DNA from: Azospirillum lipoferum
Lineage (GTDB): Bacteria; Pseudomonadota; Alphaproteobacteria; Azospirillales; Azospirillaceae
Assembly: GCF_024170005.1 (NCBI RefSeq)
Contig: NZ_JALJXJ010000023.1
Coordinates: 1-64,000 of the forward strand
DNA: 64,000 nucleotides
Reading direction: 5' to 3'
A model generated the notes under the pieces. The model was given only the letters and a program-made list of their open reading frames with translations. It had not been told where the DNA came from and made no database searches. Below, in pieces: positions 36,931 to 45,303 of the stretch. Position 1 is the first letter of the stretch, and each line of letters opens with the position of its first letter. Made by a program: the position numbers and the translations under genes.

Positions 36931-37345
36931 GCCCGACTTGATCGTGGAGAGCGAGCCGGTATCAGCGCTCGACGTCTCGGTGCAGGCGCAGGTGGTCAAC
37001 CTGCAGCGCGAGCTGGGGCTGGCGGTGCTGTTCATCGCCCCTGATCTGGCGGTGGTGCGCTACATCAGCGATCGGGTGGCGGTGATGGATCTCGGCCGCC
37101 TGATGGAGGTCGCGCCGAACGATTCCCTCTACGAGCGTCCGCCCCCCTACACCATGGCCCTGCTGTCTGCCGCCCCCAACCCGGCCCCCGACGCGCCGAG
37201 CCCGATGAACCCGCTGTCCGGGCTACGTCTTCCGCACCCGTTGTCCGTTCGCGCTACCCGTCTGCGTGAAGCCGGCGGAACGGGAGTTGCGGGAAGTGGC
37301 GCCTGTCCATTCGGTAGCGTGCATCCGGGATGATGTGAGGGTGGA
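36931..37345 (+). pseudogene. Decayed partial copy of the upstream DppF-type ATPase gene
   Basis: This stretch aligns base by base with 35101-35570 of the intact gene. In-frame losses of 12, 3 and 33 bp are visible, then an extra base near 37220 shifts the frame. Walker A, Q-loop and signature regions are missing altogether. In what remains Walker B ADEP has become ESEP and the H-loop His is Pro (FIAPDLA). A 131-codon open frame (36938-37333) survives but cannot give an active ATPase. The copy lies in direct orientation and brackets the SDR-HxlR pair. Confidence 0.85.
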
Positions 37346-37526
37346 ATGAGAAGAGCGTACCAGAAGTAGACGTTTCTACAAGCGCAAAAGACTGTCGCCA
37401 AACGACGTTTCTGACGGTAAGGTTTGGCAGCAGTCGTTTTGCGGAGGCATGAATGTGATTTATCGCCTTAAGATTTAGTTAACAGAATATTCTGTTCGTC
37501 CGTTCCAATGTTTCAAAGAGTGAATT
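37346..37526 (+). promoter_or_regulatory. AT-richer leader of the ATPase gene
   Basis: Base composition shifts to AT-rich from about 37370. GACGTTTCT occurs twice (37369-37377 and 37404-37412). The promoter of the ATPase gene is expected here, probably close to the palindrome at 37481-37496. No coding sequence is supported. Confidence 0.5.
37481..37496. promoter_or_regulatory. Perfect 16-bp palindrome before the foreign ATPase gene
   Basis: AACAGAATATTCTGTT is fully self-complementary and ends 30 bp before the ATG at 37527. Its position suits an operator overlapping the promoter or transcription start. The half-sequence ATATTCTGT reappears downstream of the gene at 39313-39321. Confidence 0.6.
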
Positions 37527-39260
37527 ATGGCGATCTCCAAAATTTGCATTGAAAATATTCGTGGCTTTGAGAATGTGACGCTAAACATCTCTCTCCGGCC
37601 TAATTGCACTAACATCCTAGTTGCTCCAAATGGCTTTGGGAAAAGTAGCATCTCTACGGCTTTTAATTGCGCGAGAGGAAATACTTTAAAAGTTGACGAA
37701 AAACACAAGCATAAACAACAAGAATTTGCAAAATCAAAGCTCATAATAGAGTTTAATGGTCATCTTCTTGAAGCTGATGATAATAAAAATGATATTTCTA
37801 GACAATTTGATGTGCATGTTGTAAAATCAAATGTCGAGCCAAAAGCAAAACTGCCAAAAATAAACGGGTATACCGTTGCCAAACCTTATATGGAAATACC
37901 GGATCTAGACTTAGGCCCAGTATTTCAGAAAGAAAACCTGAATTATGATATTGAAAAGTACAAGTCGCTTTTCGGTATAAACTCGAAAGTGGTTCCCAAT
38001 ATCATCAATCGTTGCGATAATGATATTTTGAAAAATAATTTGTTTGAATCATTTTCAAATATTGGAAAATTGGCTCAAAAAAGATCCTTGGATTTGCTAA
38101 ATGAAATAATTGATTTTGTTAAAAATACTAACGGGACGAAGGCTTCTATTAACGCCGTAGCAAAAACAAGATTCGGTGCAAGTGTAAATAGTTCTCCGCA
38201 TATCAAATTGATTTCCGAAATCGTTTCCAATTCTATCCAAAGCAATTCCTGGCTTGATAATATTATAATCTGCTACCAGTTAATGGATTTGCATGAATCA
38301 GATAAATCAAATTTAAAAAAATGGCTTCAGTATGCGATATACTCGATGAGAATTCGCTCAATTAAGGACTTTATCAGTGATATAAATGGAGCTTGGGTAT
38401 CGGCCTCTGTAAAAGAAACTCGAGGGCGCGTTATTATTAATTTCCCGGATGCCGCATCTCTCTCTAACGGACAACGCGATCTTTTGTACTTTGGTTGTAA
38501 CTTGCTACGAACGCGCGAAACGACATCTAAAAAGCCATGCATTTTCGTAATAGATGAAGTTTTTGATTATCTGGATGACGCGAATATAATTGTCGCTCAA
38601 TATTTCTTAAGCAAAATGATAGATTATTATAAAGAGGAAGGTCGAGAAGTTTACATCTGCCTTCTTACTCATTTAGATCCACTTTACTTCAAAGGATACG
38701 CACTCAAGAAGCAACAAACTATCTATCTTGCTAATACGCCCCAAAAAGTTACGGACACGATGCGCAAGGTGATTTCAGATAGAGATAATCCTATTTGGGC
38801 AAATGAAATATCTCGATACTTCCTCCACTATTATCCAAATGAATATGATTTGTCAGAAATTTTTAACGCTAATTTTGGGCTGCCGAAGCGAAATGGAAAA
38901 AGTCACGAATTCTATAACTTTCTAAAAGGTGAATGGGATAAGTGTGTGACAGGGATTGGAAGCTATGATCCCTTCGCAGTGTGCGCCTACGTTCGGGTGC
39001 AGATCGAGCGCTGTGCTTATGAGAAGATACAAGAGCAGGCCAACCAAGATACGTTTCTATTAAATTGCAATGGAACTGCTAAAAAACTTGAGTTTGCTGA
39101 AAGTATTGGCGTTGCGGTGCCGGAAGTCTGTCTTTTGCTAGGGGTTGTCTACAATGATGCTCTCCATCGAAAAGGTGCGCTCGACCAATCCTCAACGATT
39201 GCGCTAAAACTAAAAAATCTTGGGCTCCAAAGCATGATGAAAAAGGCCATCAACTGGTAA
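37527..39260 (+). CDS. AT-rich lone ABC/SMC-type ATPase, candidate phage-defence protein
   Basis: A 577-residue protein with codon use and base composition unlike every neighbour. The ATP site is complete: Walker A APNGFGKSS (33-41), ABC signature LSNGQR (312-317), Walker B FVIDE (340-344, Asp343/Glu344) and His382 in LLTHLDP. Residues about 60-300 form the insertion between the ATPase halves; no Zn-hook CxxC was seen. The C-terminal region (about 400-577) is unrelated to ABC domains and contains Arg490-x3-Glu494 and Asn543-x3-His547. This recalls the R-x3-E and His active site of PrrC/RloC anticodon nucleases, though the Arg-His spacing differs. No methylase, restriction or toxin gene is adjacent. 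A DNA-repair or regulatory ATPase is the alternative. Confidence 0.7.
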   Translation: MAISKICIENIRGFENVTLNISLRPNCTNILVAPNGFGKSSISTAFNCARGNTLKVDEKHKHKQQEFAKSKLIIEFNGHLLEADDNKNDISRQFDVHVVKSNVEPKAKLPKINGYTVAKPYMEIPDLDLGPVFQKENLNYDIEKYKSLFGINSKVVPNIINRCDNDILKNNLFESFSNIGKLAQKRSLDLLNEIIDFVKNTNGTKASINAVAKTRFGASVNSSPHIKLISEIVSNSIQSNSWLDNIIICYQLMDLHESDKSNLKKWLQYAIYSMRIRSIKDFISDINGAWVSASVKETRGRVIINFPDAASLSNGQRDLLYFGCNLLRTRETTSKKPCIFVIDEVFDYLDDANIIVAQYFLSKMIDYYKEEGREVYICLLTHLDPLYFKGYALKKQQTIYLANTPQKVTDTMRKVISDRDNPIWANEISRYFLHYYPNEYDLSEIFNANFGLPKRNGKSHEFYNFLKGEWDKCVTGIGSYDPFAVCAYVRVQIERCAYEKIQEQANQDTFLLNCNGTAKKLEFAESIGVAVPEVCLLLGVVYNDALHRKGALDQSSTIALKLKNLGLQSMMKKAINW

Positions 39261-39439
39261 ATCATCAATAAAAACAAATTATATTACCCGTCTGGGATAA
39301 TTCATGTCAAACATATTCTGTCACATCGAGAAGGCCATAGAATGATGGATATCGCTTCACAAATGGCCAACTAGTGCAGCCTTTGGTTAGTATTTCAGAA
39401 ATCTATCGTACTATTGTGCAGATGTGTCCCATAAGCCCC

Positions 39440-39919
39440 TCACCCCCTCCGAGCCGCCTCAATTGCCGCCACGTCGATCTTCGTCATCCCCATCATCGCC
39501 TCGAAGGCCCGCTTGGCCTCCTCCCCGCCCGCCGCCAGCGCATCCGTCAGCACGCGGGGCGTGATCTGCCAGGAGATGCCCCAGCGGTCCTTGCACCAGC
39601 CGCAGGCGCTCTCCTGGCCGCCGTTGCCGACGATGGCGGTCCAATAGCGGTCGGTCTCCTCCTGGTCGTCGGTGGCGATCTGGAACGAGAAGGCTTCGCT
39701 ATGCTTGAAGGCCGGGCCGCCATTCAGGCCGAGGCAGGGGAGGCCGGCGACGGTGAACTCGACCGTCAGAACGTCGCCCGCCTTGCCGGACGGGTAGTCG
39801 GCGGGGGCGTGGTGGACGGCGGTCACCGCGCTGTCGGGGAAGGTCGCGGCGTAGAAGCGGGCGGCGGCTTCGGCGTCCTTGTCGTACCAGAGGCAGATCG
39901 TGGTCTTGGCGACGGTCAT
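39440..39919 (-). CDS. VOC-family (PhnB/3-demethylubiquinone-methyltransferase-like) protein
   Basis: A 159-residue VOC protein of the PF06983 type. ICLWYDKDAEAAARFYAATFPDS begins the first beta-alpha-beta module, and CGWCKDRWGISWQITPRVL is the characteristic C-terminal motif. The ATG at 39917-39919 has AAAGGA upstream. Members are often annotated PhnB-like, but most have no known reaction. GC content is back to the local norm, so the foreign segment ends before this gene. Confidence 0.82.
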   Translation of the reverse strand: MTVAKTTICLWYDKDAEAAARFYAATFPDSAVTAVHHAPADYPSGKAGDVLTVEFTVAGLPCLGLNGGPAFKHSEAFSFQIATDDQEETDRYWTAIVGNGGQESACGWCKDRWGISWQITPRVLTDALAAGGEEAKRAFEAMMGMTKIDVAAIEAARRG

Positions 39920-40213
39920 GGCTTGTCCTTTCGCGCTGAAACCGGTTCCGGTCCGGGGCTCTGTCCTGCCGGGCAAGATTTTACCACCACACATGTCACG
40001 ATGGCGATAGGCCCGGCTTCGAAGGGCGCCGTTCTTGACCGCCCTCCGCCCAGGGCCTAGGATCCCACCGTCTGAAACAGGTCAGGTTCGGGACGGTTGG
40101 CCCGGCCCCCGCCGAGCGGGTCCTTCCGTTGCCCAAGGGAACAGCCCGGGGGCAACGGCCCAAGACTATCAGGGCGCGTGCAAGACGCAGGCGCCGATAG
40201 CAGGGACATGGAC

Positions 40214-40651
40214 ATGAAAGCGGACATGAAGCCGAGAATTTCCGTTCTGACGCTGGGCGTCGCCGATCTCGACCGGGCGCTCGCCTTCTATCGCGATGGC
40301 CTCGGCCTGCCCACCGACGGTATCGTCGGCCGCGAGTTCGAGCATGGCGCGGTCGCCTTCTTCGACCTGTCCGGCGGACTGAAGCTGGCGATCTGGGCAC
40401 AGGACGACATCTGCCACGACACCGGCCTGGCCAAGACTCCCGTCAGTTCCACCGCCGTCACCATCGGGCACAATGTCATGCTGAGGAGCGAGGTGGACGA
40501 CCTGATGGCGGCGGCGGGACGGGCCGGCGCCGAGATCGTCAAGTCGCCGCAGGACACCTTCTATGGCGGCTATGCCGGATATTTCCGCGATCCGGACGGG
40601 CATCTGTGGGAGGTCGTCTGGAACCCCCACCTGCTCCCGGTCGAGGACTGA
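40214..40651 (+). CDS. VOC-family glyoxalase/dioxygenase-like protein
   Basis: A 145-residue single-module VOC protein: RISVLTLGVADLDRALAFYRDGLGLP at the start and YGGYAGYFRDPDGHLWEVVWNP at the end, the latter supplying the usual C-terminal metal-ligand Glu. The ATG at 40214 is placed best relative to AGGGA; ATGs at 40208 and 40226 are alternatives. Substrate unknown. It is convergent with a CopD-like gene and unrelated in sequence to the VOC protein at 39440. Confidence 0.8.
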   Translation: MKADMKPRISVLTLGVADLDRALAFYRDGLGLPTDGIVGREFEHGAVAFFDLSGGLKLAIWAQDDICHDTGLAKTPVSSTAVTIGHNVMLRSEVDDLMAAAGRAGAEIVKSPQDTFYGGYAGYFRDPDGHLWEVVWNPHLLPVED

Positions 40652-40711
40652 CCGGGGGCCAGCGCCCGTCCGGCGGGCCGGGAAATGCTCCGGTCCGCTG
40701 GCCGGGGCGGC

Positions 40712-41149
40712 TCAATAGGGCTTCACCACCACCAGCGTCACGATGGCGATGGCCCCGGCGATCACCGCCAGCGGGGAGAAGCGCAGCAGCGGCGACACCG
40801 TCCGGACACCCGACTCAGGCGCCGCCTCGCCCAGCCGGCGCAGCCCGGCGGCGAGCTTGCCGTGCAGGGCGGACAGGGCGGTGACGATGATCACCTTCGC
40901 CACCAGCCATGGCTCGAAGCCCCAGCCGCCGACCACCACCAGCGTGATGCCAAGGATCCAGGCGAGCCCCATCGCCGGGGAGGTGACGCGGCGGTCCCAG
41001 CGGGCGGCGGCGCGCAGCAGGCGGGCCGGTCCCGGTTCGGCGGCGGTCGCCGGGTCCAGCGCGCTGATCAGAATGGCGGCGACGGACATTCCCGCGATCC
41101 ACACCGTCACCGCCGTGACATGCAGCCCAATGATCCAGATGTAACCCAC
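40712..41149 (-). CDS. CopD-like four-helix membrane protein
   Basis: A 145-residue inner-membrane protein with four predicted helices (about 3-28, 57-78, 80-100, 122-142). Conserved-looking His residues are His9 (IIGLHVTAVTVWIAGM) and one in SALHGKLAAGL. The pattern resembles CopD/HemJ-type small membrane proteins implicated in copper or heme handling. Evidence beyond topology and the His positions is weak, so function is left open. Confidence 0.6.
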   Translation of the reverse strand: MGYIWIIGLHVTAVTVWIAGMSVAAILISALDPATAAEPGPARLLRAAARWDRRVTSPAMGLAWILGITLVVVGGWGFEPWLVAKVIIVTALSALHGKLAAGLRRLGEAAPESGVRTVSPLLRFSPLAVIAGAIAIVTLVVVKPY

Positions 41150-41542
41150 CGTCGCTCCTTCGCCAACGCAGCCCGGCCATCAGGCCGCGGCCGGGCGGGG
41201 ATTGTAGCAGGATCGCGGCATCGGTGAACGCCCCGGCGGCAGTGCGGGATATGAAAATTATCCTACCGCGATCCCGGCCCCACGATCAGAATGGAGGCCC
41301 CGCGCCGCCACTCCCGAAGCCGTCCCATGCCTCCAACTCCCCTGCCCCCAACTCTTCTGCTGGCGTCTCCTACCGATCCCAGATCCGCTGGGCTGGCCTG
41401 CCGCCGCCTTTCCCGGCTTTGCACGGGAAAGGCGGGGCGGTGGACGGATGAAACAGTGAACACACCCCGGAAAAGCGTTTCACGGCGTTTCAAACGTTCC
41501 ATTCGCCCCCGCCCCATCGGCAAGGCCGGCGGGACCGGAGGT
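41150..41542. other. Gap between CopD-like gene and iaaA-type gene
   Basis: This 393-bp gap lies upstream of the CopD-like gene and downstream of the peptide operon. It contains the strong hairpin at 41404-41435. GCGTTTCA occurs twice at 41475-41482 and 41485-41492, one helical turn apart. No reading frame with coding character was seen. Confidence 0.5.
41404..41435. terminator. Perfect 12-bp stem-loop after the peptide operon
   Basis: CCGCCTTTCCCG (41404-41415) and CGGGAAAGGCGG (41424-41435) pair fully around an 8-nt loop, 108 bp beyond the stop of the last operon gene. No T-run follows on either strand, so it may act as an mRNA 3-prime-end hairpin rather than an intrinsic terminator. Confidence 0.5.
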
Positions 41543-42502
41543 TCAGCCGATCCGATAGCCCTCGCGGTGGATCGCCGTCATCGGCAGCCCCTCCGGACCG
41601 ATGGCGCCGCGATACATGCCGGAACAGTTGAAGGGCAGCGCCATCCGGCCATCGCGATCGATGGCGACCAGACCGCCGGAGCCGCCGATCACCCCCAGCT
41701 CCGCCACCACGTCGCCGGCGGCGCGCTCCAAGCTCTGGCCGGCCCAGCGCATGCGGGCGTCGATCTCATGGGCGGCGCAGCGGCGGATGAAATGCTCGCC
41801 GTGGCCGGTGGCGGAGACGGCGCAGGTGATGTTGTCGGCGAAGGTGCCGGCGCCGATCACCGGGCTGTCGCCGACGCGGCCCTTGGCCTTGGCGGTCATG
41901 CCGCCGGTGGAGGTCGCGGCGGCGAGGTTGCCGTCGCGGTCGCGGGCGACGGCGCCGACGGTGCCGTGGCGGCGCTGCTCGTCACCGTCATCTGGGGTGC
42001 CGGAGCGGCGGCGCTCCAGCTCGGCCTGGAGGGCGTCCCAGCGCGGCTGGGTGAAGAAATACGGGCCTTCCTCCATCGCCAGACCCTGGCGGCGGCAGAG
42101 ATCCAGTGCGCCCTCGCCGATCAGCAGGACATGCTCGCTGTGCTCCATCACCGCACGGGCGGCGAGGATGGGGTTGCGCGGGCCGAACAGGCCGGCCACC
42201 GCACCGGCGCCGCGGTCGCGGCCGTCCATGATGGCGGCATCCATCTCCTGCACGCCCTCGGCGGTGAAGACGGCGCCGCGGCCGGCGTTGAACAGCGGCT
42301 CGTCCTCCAGCGCCATGACGGCGGCGGTGACGGCGTCGAGCGCGCTGCCGCCGTCGGCCAGCACCTCGTGCCCGGCGGTGAGCGCCCGGCGCAGGCCGGC
42401 ATGATAGCCCTCGGTCAGCACCGGGGTCAGGGCGCTGCGCTTGATGGTGCCGGCGCCGCCATGGATGGCCAGCGCGAAGGGCTGCGGTTCGGTGAAGGTC
42501 AT
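41543..42502 (-). CDS. iaaA: Isoaspartyl peptidase / L-asparaginase (Ntn hydrolase, IaaA type)
   Basis: A 319-residue plant-type asparaginase precursor. IHGGAG near residue 14 is the family start. Thr181 in RHGTVGAV is the autocleavage site and nucleophile (Thr179 in the E. coli enzyme). STGGM, GDSPVIGAG and CAVSATGHGE line the active site. It hydrolyses isoaspartyl dipeptides and asparagine after self-cleavage. In E. coli iaaA is the first gene of iaaA-gsiABCD; here it is the last gene of the equivalent operon. The ATG at 42502 is 11 bp from the M55 peptidase stop. Confidence 0.9.
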   Translation of the reverse strand: MTFTEPQPFALAIHGGAGTIKRSALTPVLTEGYHAGLRRALTAGHEVLADGGSALDAVTAAVMALEDEPLFNAGRGAVFTAEGVQEMDAAIMDGRDRGAGAVAGLFGPRNPILAARAVMEHSEHVLLIGEGALDLCRRQGLAMEEGPYFFTQPRWDALQAELERRRSGTPDDGDEQRRHGTVGAVARDRDGNLAAATSTGGMTAKAKGRVGDSPVIGAGTFADNITCAVSATGHGEHFIRRCAAHEIDARMRWAGQSLERAAGDVVAELGVIGGSGGLVAIDRDGRMALPFNCSGMYRGAIGPEGLPMTAIHREGYRIG

Positions 42503-42513
42503 GGGTGCGGCTC

Positions 42514-43347
42514 TCAGCGCAGGGCGGCCGACATGGCCGACAGGGTGTTGATCCAGCCGAGCACGCCGGCCATGCTGTCGGCCGGCAGTCGGATGGTGAC
42601 GGGATCGAGGCGCTCCGAAACGGGGATCAACGACGCCAGATCGGCCAGCGCCGGGCCGTTCATCTCGATCTCCAGCCGGTAGGGCGCGCCATCGGCTTGC
42701 GGCGGGACGCGGAAGGGCGGGACGGTCGCGGCCCGGCGGACGGCGCGGGCCGACGCCTCGCGGATGCGGTCGCGGGCGACCGACGGCGCAACCGAGCGGG
42801 CGGCGCGCTGGCCAAGCGCCTGCTTGACCACCACCCGTTCGGACTCCGGGAACAGCGGCGCCATCTCGGCGGCGAAGCGGTCGTCGCCGCTCAGCAGGAT
42901 CACCGGCACGCCGATCTCGCCGGCATAGGCGCCGTAATTGCCGGCCTCCCCCAGTTCCAGCCCGTTCACCCGGACGCGGCCGAAGGCGAAGCTGTTGGTG
43001 GTGTGGGCAAGGATGCCGTACTGGCGCGCCGAGCTGTGGAAGCCGACGCACATCACCCCGGCGGCGTCCGGCTCCAGCCCGGCGAACATGCCGATCGGCT
43101 TGGGGCGGCCCAGGATCAGCTCGGCGGCCGGATGCAGCTCGTCCGGCAGCAAATTGACCATCGGGCCGTGGCTGTCGTTCACCAGGATTTCGCTTGCCCC
43201 GGCCTCCAGCGCGCCTTCGATGGCGGCGTTGACCTCGGCGGTCATCAGGCGGCGGGCGCGCTCATATTCAGGATTGCCCTGCGTCACCTGCTGCTGGGAG
43301 ACGACGCCCGCCACCCCTTCGATGTCGGCGGAGATGTAGATCTTCAC
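42514..43347 (-). CDS. M55-family D-aminopeptidase (DppA type)
   Basis: A 277-residue zinc peptidase. Asp8 and Glu10 (SADIEG), His60 (NDSHGPMVN), His104 (GFHSSA) and Glu134 (NGLELGE) match the metal site of Bacillus subtilis DppA, which releases N-terminal D-amino acids from peptides. It starts with GTG at 43345-43347, overlapping the stop of the preceding S58 gene by 4 bp (GTGA), so the two are translationally coupled. It is good evidence that the importer handles D-amino-acid peptides. Confidence 0.88.
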   Translation of the reverse strand: MKIYISADIEGVAGVVSQQQVTQGNPEYERARRLMTAEVNAAIEGALEAGASEILVNDSHGPMVNLLPDELHPAAELILGRPKPIGMFAGLEPDAAGVMCVGFHSSARQYGILAHTTNSFAFGRVRVNGLELGEAGNYGAYAGEIGVPVILLSGDDRFAAEMAPLFPESERVVVKQALGQRAARSVAPSVARDRIREASARAVRRAATVPPFRVPPQADGAPYRLEIEMNGPALADLASLIPVSERLDPVTIRLPADSMAGVLGWINTLSAMSAALR

Positions 43348-44438
43348 TCTGTGCTCCCGGAGGTCAGCAGGTCGGACAGGCAGGGACGCGTGGCGCCGTC
43401 GCGGCCGACCACCGGCATGGCGGCGGCCAGCGCGTCGAGAACGGCTTCCTGCGTCGCATCGGCCATCGCCTCGAACAGGGCGTCGATGCGGCGCTCGTTC
43501 AGCATGCGCAGGGGGAGGAGGTCGGCCCGCTCGTCATGGTCGATGCGATTGGCGGTGGTGAAGCCCAGCGCGATGTCGCCGCTGCCATGGCCCCAGAAGG
43601 ATCCCACCCGTGCCAGCCCGACCCCGGCGCGGCGGATCACCCGGCGCAGCTGGCGATGGTCGAGCGGCACGTCGGTGGCGGCGATGACGATGACGGAGCC
43701 CTTCTCCGGCGCATCGTCCTTTGCCGGCGGGGCGACGCGGCGGCCGTCGGGCAGGCGCAGCTCCCCCGGCCGGCCGAAATTCGCCAGCACCAGCACGCCC
43801 AGGTGATGGCGCTTGCCGTCCAGCTTGAGCCGGCGCGACGACGTGCCGATGCCGCCCTTGAAGCCGAAGCAGGACATGCCGCGACCGGCCCCGACCGAGC
43901 CGACCGCGACCTCCGCGCCGTCCTGTTCAGCCAGTGCGGCGGCGAGGGCGGCGGCGGCATGGGCCTCGGTCACCGCCAGGGCCTGGATGTCGTTCAGCGG
44001 GCCGTCGTTGCACTCCATCACCAGCGGATTGACGGTGGCGGTGGTGCGGCCGATGTCGGGGTTGGCGGCGATTGCGTGGCGGACCAGCGCCGTGGCGGCG
44101 GTGCCGACCGACAGGGTGTTGGTCAGCAGGATCGGCGTTTCCAGAGCGCCAAGTTCCTCCACCTGCATCAGCCCGACGCTCTTGCCGAAGCCGTTCAGCA
44201 CCTCGGCGGCAGCGACGGGCTTGTCGCGGTAGAGGTTGCCGGCATGGGGCAGGATGGCGGTGACGCCGGTCTGGATGGCCCCCCCTTGGAACGTATTCTC
44301 ATCCAGCGTGACATGGCCGACGCGCACGCCCGGCACGTCGGTGATGGCGTTGCGCGGCCCCGGCGTCAGCCGGCCGCAGGCGAGCCCGAGAGCCCGCGCG
44401 CGCTTGCCGCCTTCAGCGGAGCTTCGGGTCGAGGGCAT
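43344..44438 (-). CDS. P1-family (S58, DmpA-like) aminopeptidase
   Basis: A 364-residue self-processing hydrolase of the DmpA/BapA family. Typical segments are NAITDVPGVRVGHVTL, the conserved FKGGIGTSSR (Thr199-Ser201 region), GVLVLANFG and VGSFWGHGSGDIALGFTTAN. DmpA acts as an L-aminopeptidase and D-amidase/esterase; relatives cut beta-peptides. I could not assign the N-terminal nucleophile of the mature beta chain with confidence. Its start overlaps the upstream permease gene by 26 bp, supporting one operon. Confidence 0.85.
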   Translation of the reverse strand: MPSTRSSAEGGKRARALGLACGRLTPGPRNAITDVPGVRVGHVTLDENTFQGGAIQTGVTAILPHAGNLYRDKPVAAAEVLNGFGKSVGLMQVEELGALETPILLTNTLSVGTAATALVRHAIAANPDIGRTTATVNPLVMECNDGPLNDIQALAVTEAHAAAALAAALAEQDGAEVAVGSVGAGRGMSCFGFKGGIGTSSRRLKLDGKRHHLGVLVLANFGRPGELRLPDGRRVAPPAKDDAPEKGSVIVIAATDVPLDHRQLRRVIRRAGVGLARVGSFWGHGSGDIALGFTTANRIDHDERADLLPLRMLNERRIDALFEAMADATQEAVLDALAAAMPVVGRDGATRPCLSDLLTSGSTE

Positions 44439-45303
44439 CGCGCAATCCGTCGCCGAGCAAATTGAAGGCCAGCACCGTCAGGAAGATGGCAAGGCCGGGA
44501 TAGAAGGTGACGTGGCTGGCAACGCCGATATAGCTGCGCCCGTCGGCCAGCATGGCGCCCCATTCCGGGCTGGGCGGCTGGGCGCCCAGACCGATGAAGC
44601 TGAGGCTCGCCGCCGTCAGGATCGAGGTGCCGATGCGCATGGAGACATAGACGATCACGCTGGGCAGCGTGCCCGGCAGGATGTGGCGGACCATCAGCAG
44701 CCGGTCGCGCACGCCGATGGCGCGGGCGGCGTCGACATAGACGGCCCGCTTCAGCGACAGCGTGCTGCCGCGCACCAGACGGGCGAAGACGGGGACGCTG
44801 AAGATCGCCACCCCATAGATGACATTCTCGACCCCCGGCCCGAGGACGGCGACGATGCCGATGGCCAGCAGGATGCCGGGGAAGGCCAGCAGCACGTCGC
44901 AGACGCGCATGATGAGGCTGTCGATCCAGCCGCCGCGGAAGCCGGCGATCAGCCCCAGCGCCACGCCGGCCCCCCCGCCGAGCAGGACCGACAGCAGCCC
45001 GACCGACAGCGAGATGCGGGCCCCCCACAGGATGCGGCTCAGGATGTCGCGGCCATAGGCGTCGGTGCCGGCCCAATGGCCCGCCGACGGTCCTTCCAGG
45101 ATGCGGTCGTAATCGAAGGCCGCGGGGTCGAAGGGGGCGATCCAGGGGGCGGCGGCGGCGGCCAGCACCAGCGCCAGCAAACAGAAACCGGCCGCCATGG
45201 CGGTGCGGTTGCGCCGGAACTTGCGCCAGAACTCGCGCAGCGGCGAGCGGACGGCTTCGTGAGTGGCGGCGGCGGCCACGCCGGTTGCGTCTGTCGTGGT
45301 CAT
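44413..45303 (-). CDS. gsiD: ABC permease GsiD/DppC type
   Basis: A 296-residue permease. The cytoplasmic N-terminal tail is followed by a first helix at about 35-55, HWAGTDAYGRDILSRILWGARISL and the EAA loop in YVDAARAIGVRDRLLMVRHILPGTLP. Its start overlaps the stop of its partner permease (ATGA). The gene order gsiA-B-C-D plus iaaA matches the E. coli glutathione importer, so I use those symbols; transport of other peptides is equally possible. Confidence 0.85.
   Translation of the reverse strand: MTTTDATGVAAAATHEAVRSPLREFWRKFRRNRTAMAAGFCLLALVLAAAAAPWIAPFDPAAFDYDRILEGPSAGHWAGTDAYGRDILSRILWGARISLSVGLLSVLLGGGAGVALGLIAGFRGGWIDSLIMRVCDVLLAFPGILLAIGIVAVLGPGVENVIYGVAIFSVPVFARLVRGSTLSLKRAVYVDAARAIGVRDRLLMVRHILPGTLPSVIVYVSMRIGTSILTAASLSFIGLGAQPPSPEWGAMLADGRSYIGVASHVTFYPGLAIFLTVLAFNLLGDGLRDALDPKLR

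Noticed and set aside
36938..37333. 131-codon frame as a functional small ATPase
   Set aside because: It is the remnant of a dppF copy lacking Walker A and signature, with mutated Walker B and H-loop and a frameshift.
38994..39170. Canonical HEPN R-x4-6-H motif in the foreign ATPase
   Set aside because: No Arg precedes His547 at that spacing; only the looser R-x3-E ... N-x3-H pattern is present, so the nuclease idea stays a hypothesis.
37487..39321. ATATTCTGT on both sides of the foreign ATPase gene as attachment sites or target duplication
   Set aside because: Only 9 bp, AT-rich, one copy is part of the palindrome, and no integrase or transposase is present.
40657..40703. GGCCAGCG ... CGCTGGCC as terminator between the VOC and CopD-like genes
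   Set aside because: Eight-bp arms with a loop over 30 nt and no T-run; too weak to list as a feature.
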